In this document: positions 46,911 through 57,000 of the stretch, piece by piece | Position numbering within the stretch: position 1 is the stretch's first letter | Layout of the letters: each line of letters opens with the position of its first letter | From: Candidatus Hydrogenedentota bacterium | GTDB taxonomy: Bacteria > Hydrogenedentota > Hydrogenedentia > Hydrogenedentales > CAITNO01 | Assembly: GCA_012730045.1 (NCBI GenBank) | Contig: JAAYBR010000130.1 | Location: 1 to 59,652, forward strand | Length of the DNA: 59,652 bases | Reading direction: 5' to 3' | The notes under the pieces: model-generated | Seen by the model: the letters and a program-made list of their open reading frames with translations, nothing else | What the model was told of the DNA's origin: nothing | Database searches by the model: none | Translations under genes and position numbers: made by a program

Positions 46911-48620
46911 TCATCCCTCCGGCAGGGCGAACTTGAACCCCTGCCCGGTCACGACCGCCTCGGGCGCCACGGGCACCTTTCCGGATTCCGGAAGGACCAC
47001 CCTCATGGTGCAGCCGCCGACGACGTCCCTTTCGACGTCCACGCCCGGCATGACCCAGATCATCTCCATGCCGCGCTCCGTGAGCTGGAACGCGCCCACG
47101 TGGGTGACGTAAAAGACCTTCTTGCCCTGCTTCAGGGCCTCGCGGCCGTTGAACGTGACCTCGTCCACCCGGTCCACAAACTTCGGGGTGCCCTTCTGGA
47201 GCACGCGCATCTGCCCGCCCTCGGGCTGGATGACGCCGCGGTCGTTCCACGCCGCGCAGAACAGCAGGAGCTTCGAGCAGGCGCACAGGTCGATGAACCC
47301 GCCGGGGCCGACGTAGTTGATGGCGCCCTCGCCGCGCCTGGACACGTTGACGTTGCCGTCGCTGTCCACCTGGAGCGCGCCGAGGATGGACCAGTCGAGG
47401 CGCTGGTAGATGCGCTCGAAGGCCGTGGCCGAGGGCACGATCTCGGTGGGGTTGACGGCCGCCCCGAAGAAGATGCCCGGGGCCGCCATGCCGCCGAAGA
47501 CGCCGCTCTCGTTGATCATGGCGAGCTCGCCCATGACGCCGCTCGCGTGCAGCAGGCGCGACACCTCCTCGGGCAGGCCCACGCCGATGTCCACGTGGTC
47601 GCCCTTCCGGGCGTTCTCCACGAAAATCTTCGTTCCCAGCCGCGCCAGCACCTGGTCCGCGGCGCTTCGCTTCGGCGTGACGCCGAGCATGTCGTTCACG
47701 ACGCGCGCGCGCGCGATCCCCTCCTCCGTGGACATGCGGCTGTTCAGGGTGAACTGCTCCCAGCGCTTCCGGTGCTTGATCGTCGCCGTCTGCTCCACAT
47801 CGGGCCAGTACACCACCGCGTCCACGTCCTCCGCCTTCAGAAAGACCTCGTCGTACCCCTCGTCCACCAGCAGGCCCACGTTCACGATCACGCGGCCGCC
47901 GTTGCGCCGCGCGGCCCGCGCGATCTCCAGGCTCTCCGCGAGGACCGCGCAGTTCTTCATGTAGATGTTGCCCCTGCGGTCCGCCGCCGGGGCGCTGAAC
48001 ACGGCCGTGTCAATCTTCGGGATGGTGTACCTGAACCGGCCGTCCGCCACCTCCACATACTGCGGGGCCGTCTCCGGCTTCAACGGCGTGCCGCGGCCGC
48101 AGCGCGGATCCATGAAGGTGCCCGCGCCGGTGTCGTTGACGACGCAGTCGCGCCCCTCGCCCTGCCCCCGGAGCAGCAGGGTCATCGTGCCCTGCGGGAT
48201 GATCTGGAGCTCCAGCTTCCCCTGGTCCGCGAGGCGGAGCTGCGCCTTGAACGTCTCCGCGTGCCCTGTGAAAAGCCGCGTGTTCAGCCCCTCCAGCCCG
48301 ATCTCCTCCAGCGACCCCGGGATTTTCCCGCGGCCGCCCTGGCCGCCCACGCAGATGATGGTCACGTTGTTCGGGTGGCCCGTCGCCTGGAACTTCTCCC
48401 GCATGGCCCAGTACATGAGCGCGCAGCGCTGGTTCCCGCCCAGGCCAGAGGTGCCCATCACCGCACCGTCCCGGATCAGGTCCACGGCGTCCCATGCCGT
48501 CATGAACTTCGGGTTGTCGCGCACCGACGCCGGAACGGGGTGCTTGGAGTCATGTTTCTTCCAAGTAAGCCGCCAGTGGAGAACATGTGCCTTGATGGCC
48601 GCCTTGGTGAGAAAATTCAT
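46911..48620 (-). CDS. Family I CoA-transferase (YdiF/propionate CoA-transferase-like)
   Basis: The 569-residue protein combines alpha and beta halves as in YdiF and propionate CoA-transferases. The signatures are GAVMGTSGLGGNQRC and ICVGGQGGRGKIPG in the first half, and DIGVGLPEEVSRLLHASG plus INESGVFGG in the second. The Glu in INESGVFGG (about 371) is the likely CoA-ester-forming catalytic residue. ATG 48620 is chosen for GAGGGTCC at -11. Specific acids are not predictable. It lies at the head of a pair with the SGNH hydrolase and is preceded by a good promoter. Confidence 0.85.
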   Translation of the reverse strand: MNFLTKAAIKAHVLHWRLTWKKHDSKHPVPASVRDNPKFMTAWDAVDLIRDGAVMGTSGLGGNQRCALMYWAMREKFQATGHPNNVTIICVGGQGGRGKIPGSLEEIGLEGLNTRLFTGHAETFKAQLRLADQGKLELQIIPQGTMTLLLRGQGEGRDCVVNDTGAGTFMDPRCGRGTPLKPETAPQYVEVADGRFRYTIPKIDTAVFSAPAADRRGNIYMKNCAVLAESLEIARAARRNGGRVIVNVGLLVDEGYDEVFLKAEDVDAVVYWPDVEQTATIKHRKRWEQFTLNSRMSTEEGIARARVVNDMLGVTPKRSAADQVLARLGTKIFVENARKGDHVDIGVGLPEEVSRLLHASGVMGELAMINESGVFGGMAAPGIFFGAAVNPTEIVPSATAFERIYQRLDWSILGALQVDSDGNVNVSRRGEGAINYVGPGGFIDLCACSKLLLFCAAWNDRGVIQPEGGQMRVLQKGTPKFVDRVDEVTFNGREALKQGKKVFYVTHVGAFQLTERGMEMIWVMPGVDVERDVVGGCTMRVVLPESGKVPVAPEAVVTGQGFKFALPEG

Positions 48621-48702
48621 GCCGGACCCTCGGAAATGAAGACGCGGGAATATCTTAGGCCCGGCGTTGCAACGTCCACAACGCCGAAATTCCCTCAAAA
48701 AG

Positions 48703-48732
48703 ATAATACTACAAGGGGAAAGTCCCGTTCAA
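48703..48732 (-). promoter_or_regulatory. Predicted promoter of the CoA-transferase gene
   Basis: On the minus strand, TTGAAC (48727-48732) is followed by an 18-base spacer and TATTAT (48703-48708), 82 bases before the start. The box pair is close to the sigma70 consensus and lies in an unusually A/T-rich patch. Confidence 0.65.
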
Positions 48733-48831
48733 GGACGGCGTTTTGGACGTCTTGCGGCGGACAAAAGTGGGATGGATTTCAGGCTTCAGGCTTCAGACTT
48801 CAGGAAGGTAGTAAACACGCGGGGCGGGGGC

Positions 48832-48915
48832 ATCGGACCGATCGGTCGGATCCGTCGGATCGGTCGGATGCGGGCGGGACTTTGTCGGACTGGTCGGACT
48901 GGTCGGACCGGCCCG
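48832..48915. repeat. 9-base tandem simple-sequence repeat
   Basis: Two blocks are made of related 9-mers: CGGTCGGAT, CCGTCGGAT, CGGTCGGAT, then after a break TCGGACTGG, TCGGACTGG, TCGGACCGG. It is downstream of mnmG on the minus strand. Slippage could vary its length between strains. Confidence 0.85.
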
Positions 48916-48926
48916 ATGGGGCAGTG

Positions 48927-50837
48927 CTATTCCAAGGGGGCCGGCTGCGGCCCGCACCCGCCGCTTTCCCGCCGGCGCTTCTCCAGCCACACATGCAGGA
49001 TGGCGACGTCCGAGGCGCGGACACCGGGGACGCGGGCGGCCTGGCCGAAGCTGGCGGGGCGCACCTCCTTCAGGCGCTGGCGGCTTTCGCGGGGAAGGCC
49101 GGGCACGGCGTCGTAGTCGAAGCCGTCGGGGATGGGCAGGTGCTCGGCGCGGCGGAACTGCTCGATGGTGCGCCGCTCGCGGTCGAGGTAGCCCTCGTAC
49201 TTGACGCGGATCTCGACCTGCTCGCGGGCCTCGAGGTCCACGGGTTCGGGGGGCGGGCTGAAGCGCCACAGCTCCTCCAGCGACAGGCCGGGCCGCCGCA
49301 GGAGCTGGCCGACGGTGTGGGACCGCGCCGCGGGCACGCCGCCGTGGCGCGCGAGCAGGGCGTTCAGGGCCTCCGACACGGGCACGGCGGCGCCCTCGAT
49401 GCGGGCCAGCTCGCGCGCGGCGGCGTCCTGCTTTTCGCGCAGGCGCGCCAGCACGGCGTCGTTTCGGAACCCGTACTTCGCGAGGCGCTCGTCGGCGTTG
49501 TCGTGGCGGAGGTGCAGCCGGTACTCCGCGCGGGAGGTGAAGAGGCGGTAGGGCTCGCGCACGCCGCGCGTGACGATGTCGTCCACCATGACGGCGAGGT
49601 AGGCCTCGTCGCGCGAGAGGAGGAGCGGCGGCGCGCCGTCGAGCAGGCGCAGGGCGTTGAGCGCGGCGAAGAGGCCCTGTCCGGCGGCCTCCTCATAGCC
49701 CGAGGTGCCGTTGATCTGCCCGGCGTGGAAGAGGCCGCGCACGCGCTTGGTCTCCAGCGTGGGCCTCAGCTCCACGGGGGGTACAAAGTCGTACTCGACG
49801 GCGTAGCCGGGGCGCACGATCTCGGCGCGCTCGAGGCCGGGGCAGGAGTGGAGCATGTCGCGCTGCACGTCCTCGGGCAGGCTGGTGGAGAGGCCGTTGA
49901 CGTAGAACTCCGCCGTGTCGAGGCCCTCGGGCTCCAGGAAGAGATGGTGCGACGTCCGGTCGGGGAACTTGACGTATTTGTCCTCGATGCTCGGGCAGTA
50001 GCGCGTGCCGACGCCCTCGATGCGCCCGGAGTAGAGGGGCGACCGGTCCATGTTGCGCAGGATGATGTCGCGGGTGCGCTCGTTGGTCCGCGTGACCCAG
50101 CAGGAGGCCAGATTGCGGTTGAATCCCGCGACGGGCGTGGAAAAGGAGAAGGGGCGCGGGTCGGGGTCGCCGGGCTGCTCGGCCAGCACGCCGAAGTCTA
50201 TGCTGCGGCGGTGGATGCGCGCGCAGGTGCCGGTCTTCAGGCGCTCCACGGGGAAGCCTAGGCGGCGGTAGGCTTCGCTGAGGCCGTCGGCGGCGGGGGC
50301 GCCGCCGCGCCCGCCGGCCACGCTGGTCATGCCGTAGTGCAGGCGGCCGCGCAGGAAGGTGCCCGCGCAGACGATGACGGCGCGCGCGCGGATCTCCTCG
50401 CCGAAGGCGGTCACCACTCCCGCGACGCGCGGCGTTTCGCCGCCGTCCCCCTCCACGAGGAGGTCCACGGCCTCGGCCTGCTTCAGGAAGAGGTTCGGCT
50501 CGCCCTCGCAGACACGCTTCATGTCCTGCTGGTAGAGGAAACGGTCGGCCTGGGCGCGCGGGGAGTGGACCGCGGCGCCCTTGCTCCGGTTAAGCATGCG
50601 GAACTGGATGCCCGTGCGGTCTATGCAGCGGCCCATCTCGCCGCCGAGGGCGTCGATCTCGCGGACGAGCTGGCCCTTGGCCACGCCGCCGATGGCGGGG
50701 TTGCACGACATGCGGCCGATGTCGTCGAGATTGAGCGTGAGCAGGAGCGTGCGGCGGCCCAGGCGCGCGCAGGCGAGCGCCGCCTCGATGCCCGCGTGGC
50801 CCGCGCCCACTATGACGACGTCAGTATCGTGAAGCAT
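48927..50837 (-). CDS. mnmG: tRNA uridine 5-carboxymethylaminomethyl modification enzyme MnmG (GidA)
   Basis: The 636-residue protein has the FAD-binding N terminus [17 protein letters not shown], followed by [42 protein letters not shown] and TGTFLRG-like [12 protein letters not shown]. It acts with MnmE to modify wobble U34 in certain tRNAs. The tail has [23 protein letters not shown] and [15 protein letters not shown], as usual. It follows purE by 28 bases and may share the transcript of the upstream genes. mnmE is not next to it. Confidence 0.97.
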   Translation of the reverse strand: MLHDTDVVIVGAGHAGIEAALACARLGRRTLLLTLNLDDIGRMSCNPAIGGVAKGQLVREIDALGGEMGRCIDRTGIQFRMLNRSKGAAVHSPRAQADRFLYQQDMKRVCEGEPNLFLKQAEAVDLLVEGDGGETPRVAGVVTAFGEEIRARAVIVCAGTFLRGRLHYGMTSVAGGRGGAPAADGLSEAYRRLGFPVERLKTGTCARIHRRSIDFGVLAEQPGDPDPRPFSFSTPVAGFNRNLASCWVTRTNERTRDIILRNMDRSPLYSGRIEGVGTRYCPSIEDKYVKFPDRTSHHLFLEPEGLDTAEFYVNGLSTSLPEDVQRDMLHSCPGLERAEIVRPGYAVEYDFVPPVELRPTLETKRVRGLFHAGQINGTSGYEEAAGQGLFAALNALRLLDGAPPLLLSRDEAYLAVMVDDIVTRGVREPYRLFTSRAEYRLHLRHDNADERLAKYGFRNDAVLARLREKQDAAARELARIEGAAVPVSEALNALLARHGGVPAARSHTVGQLLRRPGLSLEELWRFSPPPEPVDLEAREQVEIRVKYEGYLDRERRTIEQFRRAEHLPIPDGFDYDAVPGLPRESRQRLKEVRPASFGQAARVPGVRASDVAILHVWLEKRRRESGGCGPQPAPLE

Positions 50838-50865
50838 GGGGCGTCCCTGCCCTCCGGCGCGCCGG

Positions 50866-51366
50866 TCAGTCCTCCGGCAGCGTGATGGCCTGGATCTTCT
50901 CTGCCTGCGCCGCGCGGTACGCCGCGAGCTTTTCGGCGAGGACGGGGTATTTGTTGGCGAGGATGGCCACGGCCAGGAGCGCGGCGTTGGTCGCGCCCGC
51001 GCCGCCGATGGCCAGCGTGCCCACGGGGATGCCCGGGGGCATTTGAACGATGGCGAGAAGGGCGTCCTGCCCGTTGAGGGGCCCCGAGGCCACGGGCACG
51101 CCCAGCACGGGCCGCGTGGTCAGCGCGGCCACGACGCCGGGCAGCGCGGCGGCCAGCCCGGCCCCTGCGATGAAGACCTCCGTCCCGTTCGCGTCCGATG
51201 CGCGGACGTAGTCGGCCACGAGGTCGGGCGTGCGGTGGGCCGAGAGCACCCGCGACTCATGGGGCACGCCGAACTCGGCGAGGGTTCTGTGGGCGCGGCG
51301 CATGGTCTCCCAGTCGGACTCGCTGCCCATGAGGATGACGACCAGGGGCGTGGCGGGCATGTTCAT
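50866..51366 (-). CDS. purE: N5-carboxyaminoimidazole ribonucleotide mutase PurE
   Basis: The 166-residue protein has the active-site motifs GSESDW and SAHRTPD, then [20 protein letters not shown] and [33 protein letters not shown]. These fit PurE, which rearranges N5-CAIR in de novo purine synthesis. ATG 51366 is chosen because GGGAGAAG precedes it and it keeps the family N terminus; the longer frame begins inside the upstream gap. purK and other pur genes are not adjacent. Confidence 0.95.
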   Translation of the reverse strand: MNMPATPLVVILMGSESDWETMRRAHRTLAEFGVPHESRVLSAHRTPDLVADYVRASDANGTEVFIAGAGLAAALPGVVAALTTRPVLGVPVASGPLNGQDALLAIVQMPPGIPVGTLAIGGAGATNAALLAVAILANKYPVLAEKLAAYRAAQAEKIQAITLPED

Positions 51367-51385
51367 GTCTGTCTTCTCCCGGCGG

Positions 51386-51796
51386 TTAGAAGTGGCGTTC
51401 AATATAGTCCAGCGCGGCGTCGAGGTCCGGCAGGATTTTCGTGCAGTAGCGCACCATCCACGGCGACATGTCCTGGAAGGGGAAGGGGCTGAAGGCGATC
51501 ACGAACTTCCCCTGGTCATGGGCGGCGTAAAACACCTCCATGGACGTGCCGATGGACGGCTTGTTGTAGTTCACCAGCAGGATGTCCGCGTCGCGCACGT
51601 CCTGCAGGTCGAACTCCACGATCTCGTTGGCGCTGTCAATCTCGCGGTCGCGGAAGTCGCGCCGCATGGGGTCCAGCAGGATGAAACGGCCCGCGAGCCG
51701 CTCCTTGGCCCGCTGGCGCCACGGCTTGCTCTCGTCCGCCGCCGCGTCCATGATCGGCCCGCTCAGATAGATGGTCCGCGCGTCTTTCCGGTTCAT
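51386..51796 (-). CDS. Nucleoside 2-deoxyribosyltransferase-like protein
   Basis: The 136-residue protein has the YLSGPI opening and a DADILLVNYNKPSIGTSMEV segment, with the conserved Glu that serves as nucleophile in nucleoside 2-deoxyribosyltransferases. It then has GKFVIAF. Several related families share this small Rossmann-like fold, so the exact reaction is not secured. It is first in a run with purE (19 bases downstream) and mnmG. The extended -10 TGCTACAAT lies upstream (TACAAT at 51844-51849). Confidence 0.7.
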   Translation of the reverse strand: MNRKDARTIYLSGPIMDAAADESKPWRQRAKERLAGRFILLDPMRRDFRDREIDSANEIVEFDLQDVRDADILLVNYNKPSIGTSMEVFYAAHDQGKFVIAFSPFPFQDMSPWMVRYCTKILPDLDAALDYIERHF

Positions 51797-51843
51797 GCCG
51801 CCTGTTCACTCCCTGGGCCGGAACGGCCCCCGTTGCGGCCCGT

Positions 51844-51852
51844 ATTGTAGCA
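51844..51852 (-). promoter_or_regulatory. Extended -10 box before the 51386-51796/purE/mnmG run
   Basis: On the minus strand TGC precedes TACAAT (51844-51849), the extended -10 form. No good -35 box is seen at the normal distance. The first start is 48 bases away. Confidence 0.45.
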
Positions 51853-51964
51853 CATGCCCGCGGGGGCGGTTTTCAGTAGGGCGGCCGCGCGGGGCACTCG
51901 CACGAAAACCCGTTCACCCCCTCTGATAAAAAGTCTGATCGTTGCCTATTCTGGACCCTCTTCA

Positions 51965-52076
51965 ACGCTGAAAGCGTTGCCGAATATAGCCCAGGGCAGG
52001 CCGCCGCCCGAAGGGCCAGGCCTGCCCTGGGTTGCCCGCGCAGAACCGTCATGCCCCAACGGGGCAGCCGAAATTG
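51965..52076. repeat. Dispersed palindromic repeat, copy 2
   Basis: It is 110/112 identical to 1-112 and in the same orientation. Its main stem pairs 13 of 13 bases (CCCAGGGCAGGCC with GGCCTGCCCTGGG). It is followed within 20 bases by the AGACA-type repeat, so two families meet here. Confidence 0.92.
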
Positions 52077-52090
52077 TGAAGGGTGCCCAA

Positions 52091-52162
52091 AGACAAGGCC
52101 GGCGGTACGGAATGCCCCCGTCGGCCTCTTTCGTGCCGCTGGCGTCCCGGCGGCCTTGTCTT
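52091..52162. repeat. AGACA-type palindromic repeat, copy c (imperfect)
   Basis: AGACAAGGCCGGCGGTACGG (52091-52110) pairs imperfectly with GGCGTCCCGGCGGCCTTGTC and TT (52141-52162). The same family is found at 37545, 45485 and 57788. Confidence 0.8.
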
Positions 52163-52212
52163 GATGCGCATGTTCCGGCCATCTCACAAGGGTGCGGTAC
52201 GCCAAGGCTCTA

Positions 52213-53604
52213 TCATCCCGTCTTTGCCGCGCGGGCGGGGTCGTGGGCGGGGTTCGGCGTGGGCATCTGGGCGTCCACGTCGAGGAGCCAGCCGTGGAGG
52301 GCGCGGCGAAGCTCTTCGGCCTTTTCGGGCATCTCCGCCGCGAGGTTCCTGGTCTCGGCGGGGTCGGCGGCCAGGTCGTACAGCTCCAGACGGCTGTCCT
52401 CGTAGTACTCGATGAGCTTGTGGTTGCCGCGGCGAACGATGCCGCCGGGCGTCGCGCCGAGGGGGTGGTAGTGCGGGTAGTGCCAGTACAAATCGCGCGC
52501 GGCGATGCCGCCCGCGCCCGTCAGCAGGGGCACGAGGCTCACGCCGTCCGTCTGCGGCCCCGGCCCCACGCCCGCGATCTCCAGAATGGTCGGGAAGAAG
52601 TCCACGCTGCACGCCGGGGTGTCGCACAGGGACCCCGCGGCGACCCTGCCCGGCCAGCGGACGATCAGGGGCTCGCGGACGCCGCCCTCGTACAGCGTGC
52701 CCTTGCCCCCGCGGAGGGGCGCGTTGGACGTCACCCGGCCGTGGCCGCCGTTGTCGGAGGTGAAAATGACCACCGTGCCCTCCGCCAGCCCGAGGCGGTC
52801 CAGCGCGCCCATCACGCGGCCCACGCTCTGGTCCACGGCCTCCACCATGGCGGCGTAGCCGGGGTTGTTCTGCGGGTCGTCACCGCGCACCCTCCCGGCG
52901 TGCCGCGCCTGAACGTCCTTCTTCGCCTGGATCGGCGTGTGGACCGCGTAGTGCGGGAAGTACAGGAAGAAGGGGCGCTCCCGGTTGCTCTCGATGAAGG
53001 CCACCGCCTCGTCCGTGAGCCGGTCGGTCAGGTACTCGCCCTCCGGGCCGTCCTTCAGCGCGGGGATGCCATAGGGCGAGAAGTACGACGGCGGCTGGCC
53101 CTGGTGCGTGCCGCCCGCGTTCAGGTCAAAGCCCTGCGACGCCGGCCCGAAGTCCGGCCCGCCCAGATGCCACTTGCCGACGCTCGCGGTGGCGTAGCCC
53201 GCGGGCTTCAGCGCCTCCGCCAGCGTCACGGCGTCGTGCGGCAGCTCCTGGTTGAACTTCGGCGGCAGCAGTTTCGCGTACGGGTGTTTGTGCCCGGGGA
53301 TCCAGTCCGTCAGATGGAGCCGCGCCGGGTATTTCCCCGTGAGCACGCTGGCCCGCGTCGGCGAGCACACGGGGCACGCCGCGTAGGCCTGCGTGAACCG
53401 CATGCCCTGCGCCGCCAGCCGGTCAATGTTCGGCGTCTCATAGAACCGGCTGCCGTAGCACCCGACATCCCGCCAGCCCATGTCGTCAATCAGGAACAAG
53501 ACCACATTCGGCGGCCGTGTTGCCGCCGCGCGCGCGGCCGCGCCCGCCCCCAGCGCCGCCGCCCCCGCCGCCTTCAAAAACACCCGCCGGTTCATTCTGT
53601 CCAT
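52213..53604 (-). CDS. Tat-exported sulfatase
   Basis: The 463-residue protein has a twin-arginine signal (MNRRVFLKAAGAAALGAG). The sulfatase motif C-S-P-T-R at 80-84 fits the CxPxR site whose cysteine becomes formylglycine. The metal-binding LFLIDDMGWRDVGCYG and the later VIFTSDNGGHG and SVGKWHLGG complete the active site. ATG 53604 is chosen because GGAGGAC precedes it. It may desulfate polysaccharides or related esters. The maturase needed for the cysteine is not evident in this window; the FGE-domain protein at 1093 lacks the usual key residues. A weak promoter is TTGCCT/TAGGCT near 53648-53676. Confidence 0.92.
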   Translation of the reverse strand: MDRMNRRVFLKAAGAAALGAGAAARAAATRPPNVVLFLIDDMGWRDVGCYGSRFYETPNIDRLAAQGMRFTQAYAACPVCSPTRASVLTGKYPARLHLTDWIPGHKHPYAKLLPPKFNQELPHDAVTLAEALKPAGYATASVGKWHLGGPDFGPASQGFDLNAGGTHQGQPPSYFSPYGIPALKDGPEGEYLTDRLTDEAVAFIESNRERPFFLYFPHYAVHTPIQAKKDVQARHAGRVRGDDPQNNPGYAAMVEAVDQSVGRVMGALDRLGLAEGTVVIFTSDNGGHGRVTSNAPLRGGKGTLYEGGVREPLIVRWPGRVAAGSLCDTPACSVDFFPTILEIAGVGPGPQTDGVSLVPLLTGAGGIAARDLYWHYPHYHPLGATPGGIVRRGNHKLIEYYEDSRLELYDLAADPAETRNLAAEMPEKAEELRRALHGWLLDVDAQMPTPNPAHDPARAAKTG

Positions 53605-54000
53605 GAGCCTGTCCTCCGGTTGCGCCCGGTCCCGCGAAACATGCAGAAGCCTACCGCACGGGGGCGGAAAAGGCAAGGGGGCAGGCTATGGCGGATTGCC
53701 AGACAGGCGGGGGGCCGGCCTCCTTCAGAGAGGTGGAGAGCGAAGTGACCGAAAAAAGCGCTGAAAGCGCGGCACTAAACAGCCCGGGGCGTGAGCCCCG
53801 GGAAAGCGACCCCTCCCCCCATCCCCCGAGCCCCGAAGGGGCGGCACAAAGGCCTTCCGCGGATGTGCCGTGCTTTCAACGCTCTCCAAAGAGGACGGGT
53901 GCATCCGCATTCCCGGGGCTCACGTCCCGGGCTGTGCAATACCGCGCCCTCGGCGCCCCGGAGTGTGGCCTGGCCAGCCACTTGTCCGGCAGTCCGGGAC
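53605..54000. other. Gap with palindromic repeats between sulfatase and BlaR1-like gene
   Basis: No gene is seen in 396 bases. The main feature is the inverted repeat at 53781-53933. CTGAAAGCG and CTTTCAACGC-type halves extend the dyad symmetry outward. The plus-strand frames here are shadow frames. Confidence 0.6.
53781..53933. repeat. Inverted repeat of GC-rich 24-bp arms
   Basis: AGCCCGGGGCGTGAGCCCCG plus GGAA (53781-53804) pairs with TTCCCGGGGCTCACGTCCCG plus GGCT (53910-53933), with one mismatch. The loop is about 105 bases with its own smaller hairpins (CCCCGAAGGGG). Confidence 0.85.
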
Positions 54001-57000
54001 TCAGGAGGCGGGTTCCTCAAAGAACCTGCCACGCTTCGCGGGATCAACTGCGGACAGCGTCAGCAGGACGAACTGAACCGTTTCAGGCGCCTCCGTGTCA
54101 CAGACTACGGCGACCGTTTCCCCCGGCGCGAGGGGCATCCGCAGGGTCACGGGGTGGTCGCGCACCTTGGGGGCCGTCCCGCGCCGCAGCTCGTTGAGGT
54201 AGACCGTGACGTCCAGCGGGGCGGGCGGCCCGGCGGCCCCCGCGGCCAGGGCGAACACAACGCCCTCATGGAGGGGTGCCTGGTTCCCCTCCCCGGAAAC
54301 CGGCTGGGTGGTCAGGTCTGCCATCACGACGCAGGGGGGCGTCTGCGCGCGGAACCGGGAAAACGAGGGGCTCAGGGCGTCAAGCGTTCGGAGAGGCGCG
54401 TCTCCCGGCCCCGGATTCCGGTTTTCGTCCCTCCTCCAGAGAACCTTGGGCGGCGTCTTCCCCGGTATGAACGTGCAGCGGGGCGCCGAGACAAGCATCG
54501 TTCCCTCCACCTTCTCAAGGCCGTTGAGCACCTGTTCCGCATCCGGAAAGCGGAACACGCGCACGTCTTCCGGCGATCTCGTCTCGACAAACATCTGATT
54601 CACCCACTGTGGGCTGGACATCACCGTCTCTGCCAGCCCCATTCTTGGCACATGGAAGAACCGGGCCTCCACGGCATACTGCGGGCCCTTCTCCTCCCCG
54701 GCCTGCGCGGCCGCCGCGGCCTCCTCCCCCGGTTTCGGGGCCATCTCCACGGACTCCACGACGCCCTGCGCCTCGGACCACGACAACCCCGGGATCATTA
54801 CCCCCTCCGTGATCCGGCTGCGCACCTCGGGCGCGGACACGACCTCTCCGTCGAACACGATGGCGAGCTTCCGGCCCACGCCCGCCTCGGTGGCCGCACC
54901 GAAGGCCGCCGCCGCTTCGGGCCGCAGCGTGAGCAGCACGTCCCGGGTGCGACCGTCCTCCGACGGTCTGATGGCCGCGCGCAGCACGCCATACTCCGTA
55001 AGCAGCGCCTCCGGCTCCAGCCGCAGGCGGCCCTCCCCGTGGCCCTTCGCCCACGGCACCTCCTCCCCGCCCCCGTCGCGGGCCTCCCAGCGAAACGCCA
55101 CATAGGGCCCCGTCCAGGCCGGCTCGGGGGCGCCGTCCCTGGTCTCCGCAACCATGTGAATTCCCTGCCCGTCGTCCGCGACGAGCCGCGCCGTCTTCTT
55201 GACGGCGTTGATTTCCGTGACCGTGAAGTCCCCCACGCGCGCGCCCTCGTTGTACCAGTGCAGCCCGCCGTCCGTGTCGCGGATCAGGGCGCGCTTCACC
55301 CCGCTGTCAAGCGTGCGGACGCGCACCAGCGCCGGAACCGTCCCCGTTCCCGCCGGGGCCTGCGCACCGCGCGCCGTCACCAACAACTTTCCGTTTTTCG
55401 GGACGCACACGAGGTTCAGCGGGCGCAGCATGCAGGAAAGCGCCGTCCGCGCCGCCACGTTGCCAAGAAAGACCCTGGGCAGCCAGGTCCCGGCCGGGGG
55501 AGCCTCCCCTTCGAAGGGGGGCGCCCCCCCCCGGATGCCGTCCGGCCCCACGGGGCCATATAACCAGGTGGACTGATCTTCAGAGGGGGGCGGGATCGCC
55601 TGAGTGTCCAGCACGAGGGGGAGATCGTAGGAGTCCGCGAGGAACTCCACCACCTGCTGGACGTGAATGTCCTCAAACTCAACCGTGGTCGGCGCGTTGA
55701 GGACCTTGTCCCATTCCGGGAAAGCCCCGGGCGCGGGCACGACAGCCCGGGCTGATCCATCGGCGGCGTCCCGCCGCAACTGCTCCGGCGTGCTCACCCA
55801 CACCACGCCCTCCGCGGATTCATAGGCCAGGCCCAGGGGTTCCAGCATCTTCGTCAGGGCTTCCCGCAGGGCGACGTCGCGGCAGTCCACCGCCGCCACC
55901 ATGCCGTCTGTCGCGTAGGCGGCGGTGCCCCCCTTCACGGTGTGCCCGTCCCTGCGTGGCGGCGGCGCAATCACCCGCCAGTCCAGGGCGAAATCCACAT
56001 CATAGGCGTCTGCGGCAAAACTCAGCACGTCCCACAGATGCACCTTGTTGAATACCAGGGAAGCGGGACGTTCGAGCGCCTTTTCCAACTCCGCCTGTAT
56101 GGTGTCCGGCGGCGTGTCGGCGGACACCTGCCCGCCAAAGGTTCCGCCGGTCCCCAGCGCGGCGGCCGCGAGGAGCAGCAGGCCGGCCACGGCCCACATG
56201 CCGGGCCGGGCGGGGCACCGCAGGGGGTTGGCCAGCAGGGCCGCGATGCGTTTTCCGATCTGGGTGCGCGTGGCGCCGAGGGTTCCCGCGAAGGCGCGGT
56301 CGCGCCGCCCGCGCATCTGCGCGAGCACCTCGTACAGCGTCCCCGCATAGGCGTCCGCCTCACCCGGCGTGTTGATGAGCGCGCGGTCGCAGGCCAGTTC
56401 CGCCTCCTCCTCCCACCGCGCCGCCGCCCACCAGGTCGCCGGATGGAAGAAGAAGAGCGCCCGCGCCGCCTGGCGCACCAGGTTCGACAGGGTGTCGCCG
56501 AGCTTCCAGTGCATCAGTTCGTGCCGCAGGGCCCAGGAGACCACCCCCGGCTCCCCCGCCGTGTGCAGCCACGCGGGCAGCAGCACCACCGGACGCAGCG
56601 TGCCCGCCAGCGCGGGCGACTCCACCTCGTCCGTCACCACCAGCCGCGGCGGCCGCCGCACCTCCAGTCCGCGGGCCGCTTCGGCGTAAAGCGCCGCGCA
56701 CGCCGCCGACGGGGCCGCGCCGCGCCGCACCAGCCGGCGCAGCCGGACCGCGTCCAGCGCGCGGTGCAGCGCCATCAGCCCGGCGAGCAGCCCCCACAGC
56801 GCCGCCCCGGCCCGGCGGGGGTCGGCGCGCCGCGCGACGTCCGCCCACGCCTCCCACCAGGGCCGGGCGGCCGTGTCCGCCGGTACCGCCGCCGGGGCCG
56901 GACGCGGCGGCGCGGCGGGGGCTGTCAGCAGTTCATCGTCCCAGGGTGCAGGGTCCACCGCCAGGTAGGCGACCTGCGGTTCCTCCACAATGAGCACGGG

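Larger units (their letters stand above)
48621..48926. other. Gap with promoter and simple-sequence repeats
   Basis: No gene is seen in these 306 bases. They hold the CoA-transferase promoter (48703-48732), a short run of GGCTTCA-type direct repeats (48780-48804), and a 9-base tandem array (48832-48915). The mnmG stop lies at 48927. Confidence 0.6.
51797..52212. other. Gap with promoter and dispersed repeats
   Basis: No gene is seen in 416 bases. It holds the extended -10 box of the upstream operon (51844-51849), copy 2 of the 112-bp element (51965-52076) and AGACA-type copy c (52091-52162). Confidence 0.6.

Noticed and set aside
46656-50261. A 1201-codon open frame on the plus strand
   Set aside because: It runs antisense to the CoA-transferase and MnmG genes, which are clearly conserved.
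52192-53748. A 518-codon plus-strand frame
   Set aside because: It is antisense to the sulfatase and rich in Arg/Ala/Pro, as expected of a shadow frame.
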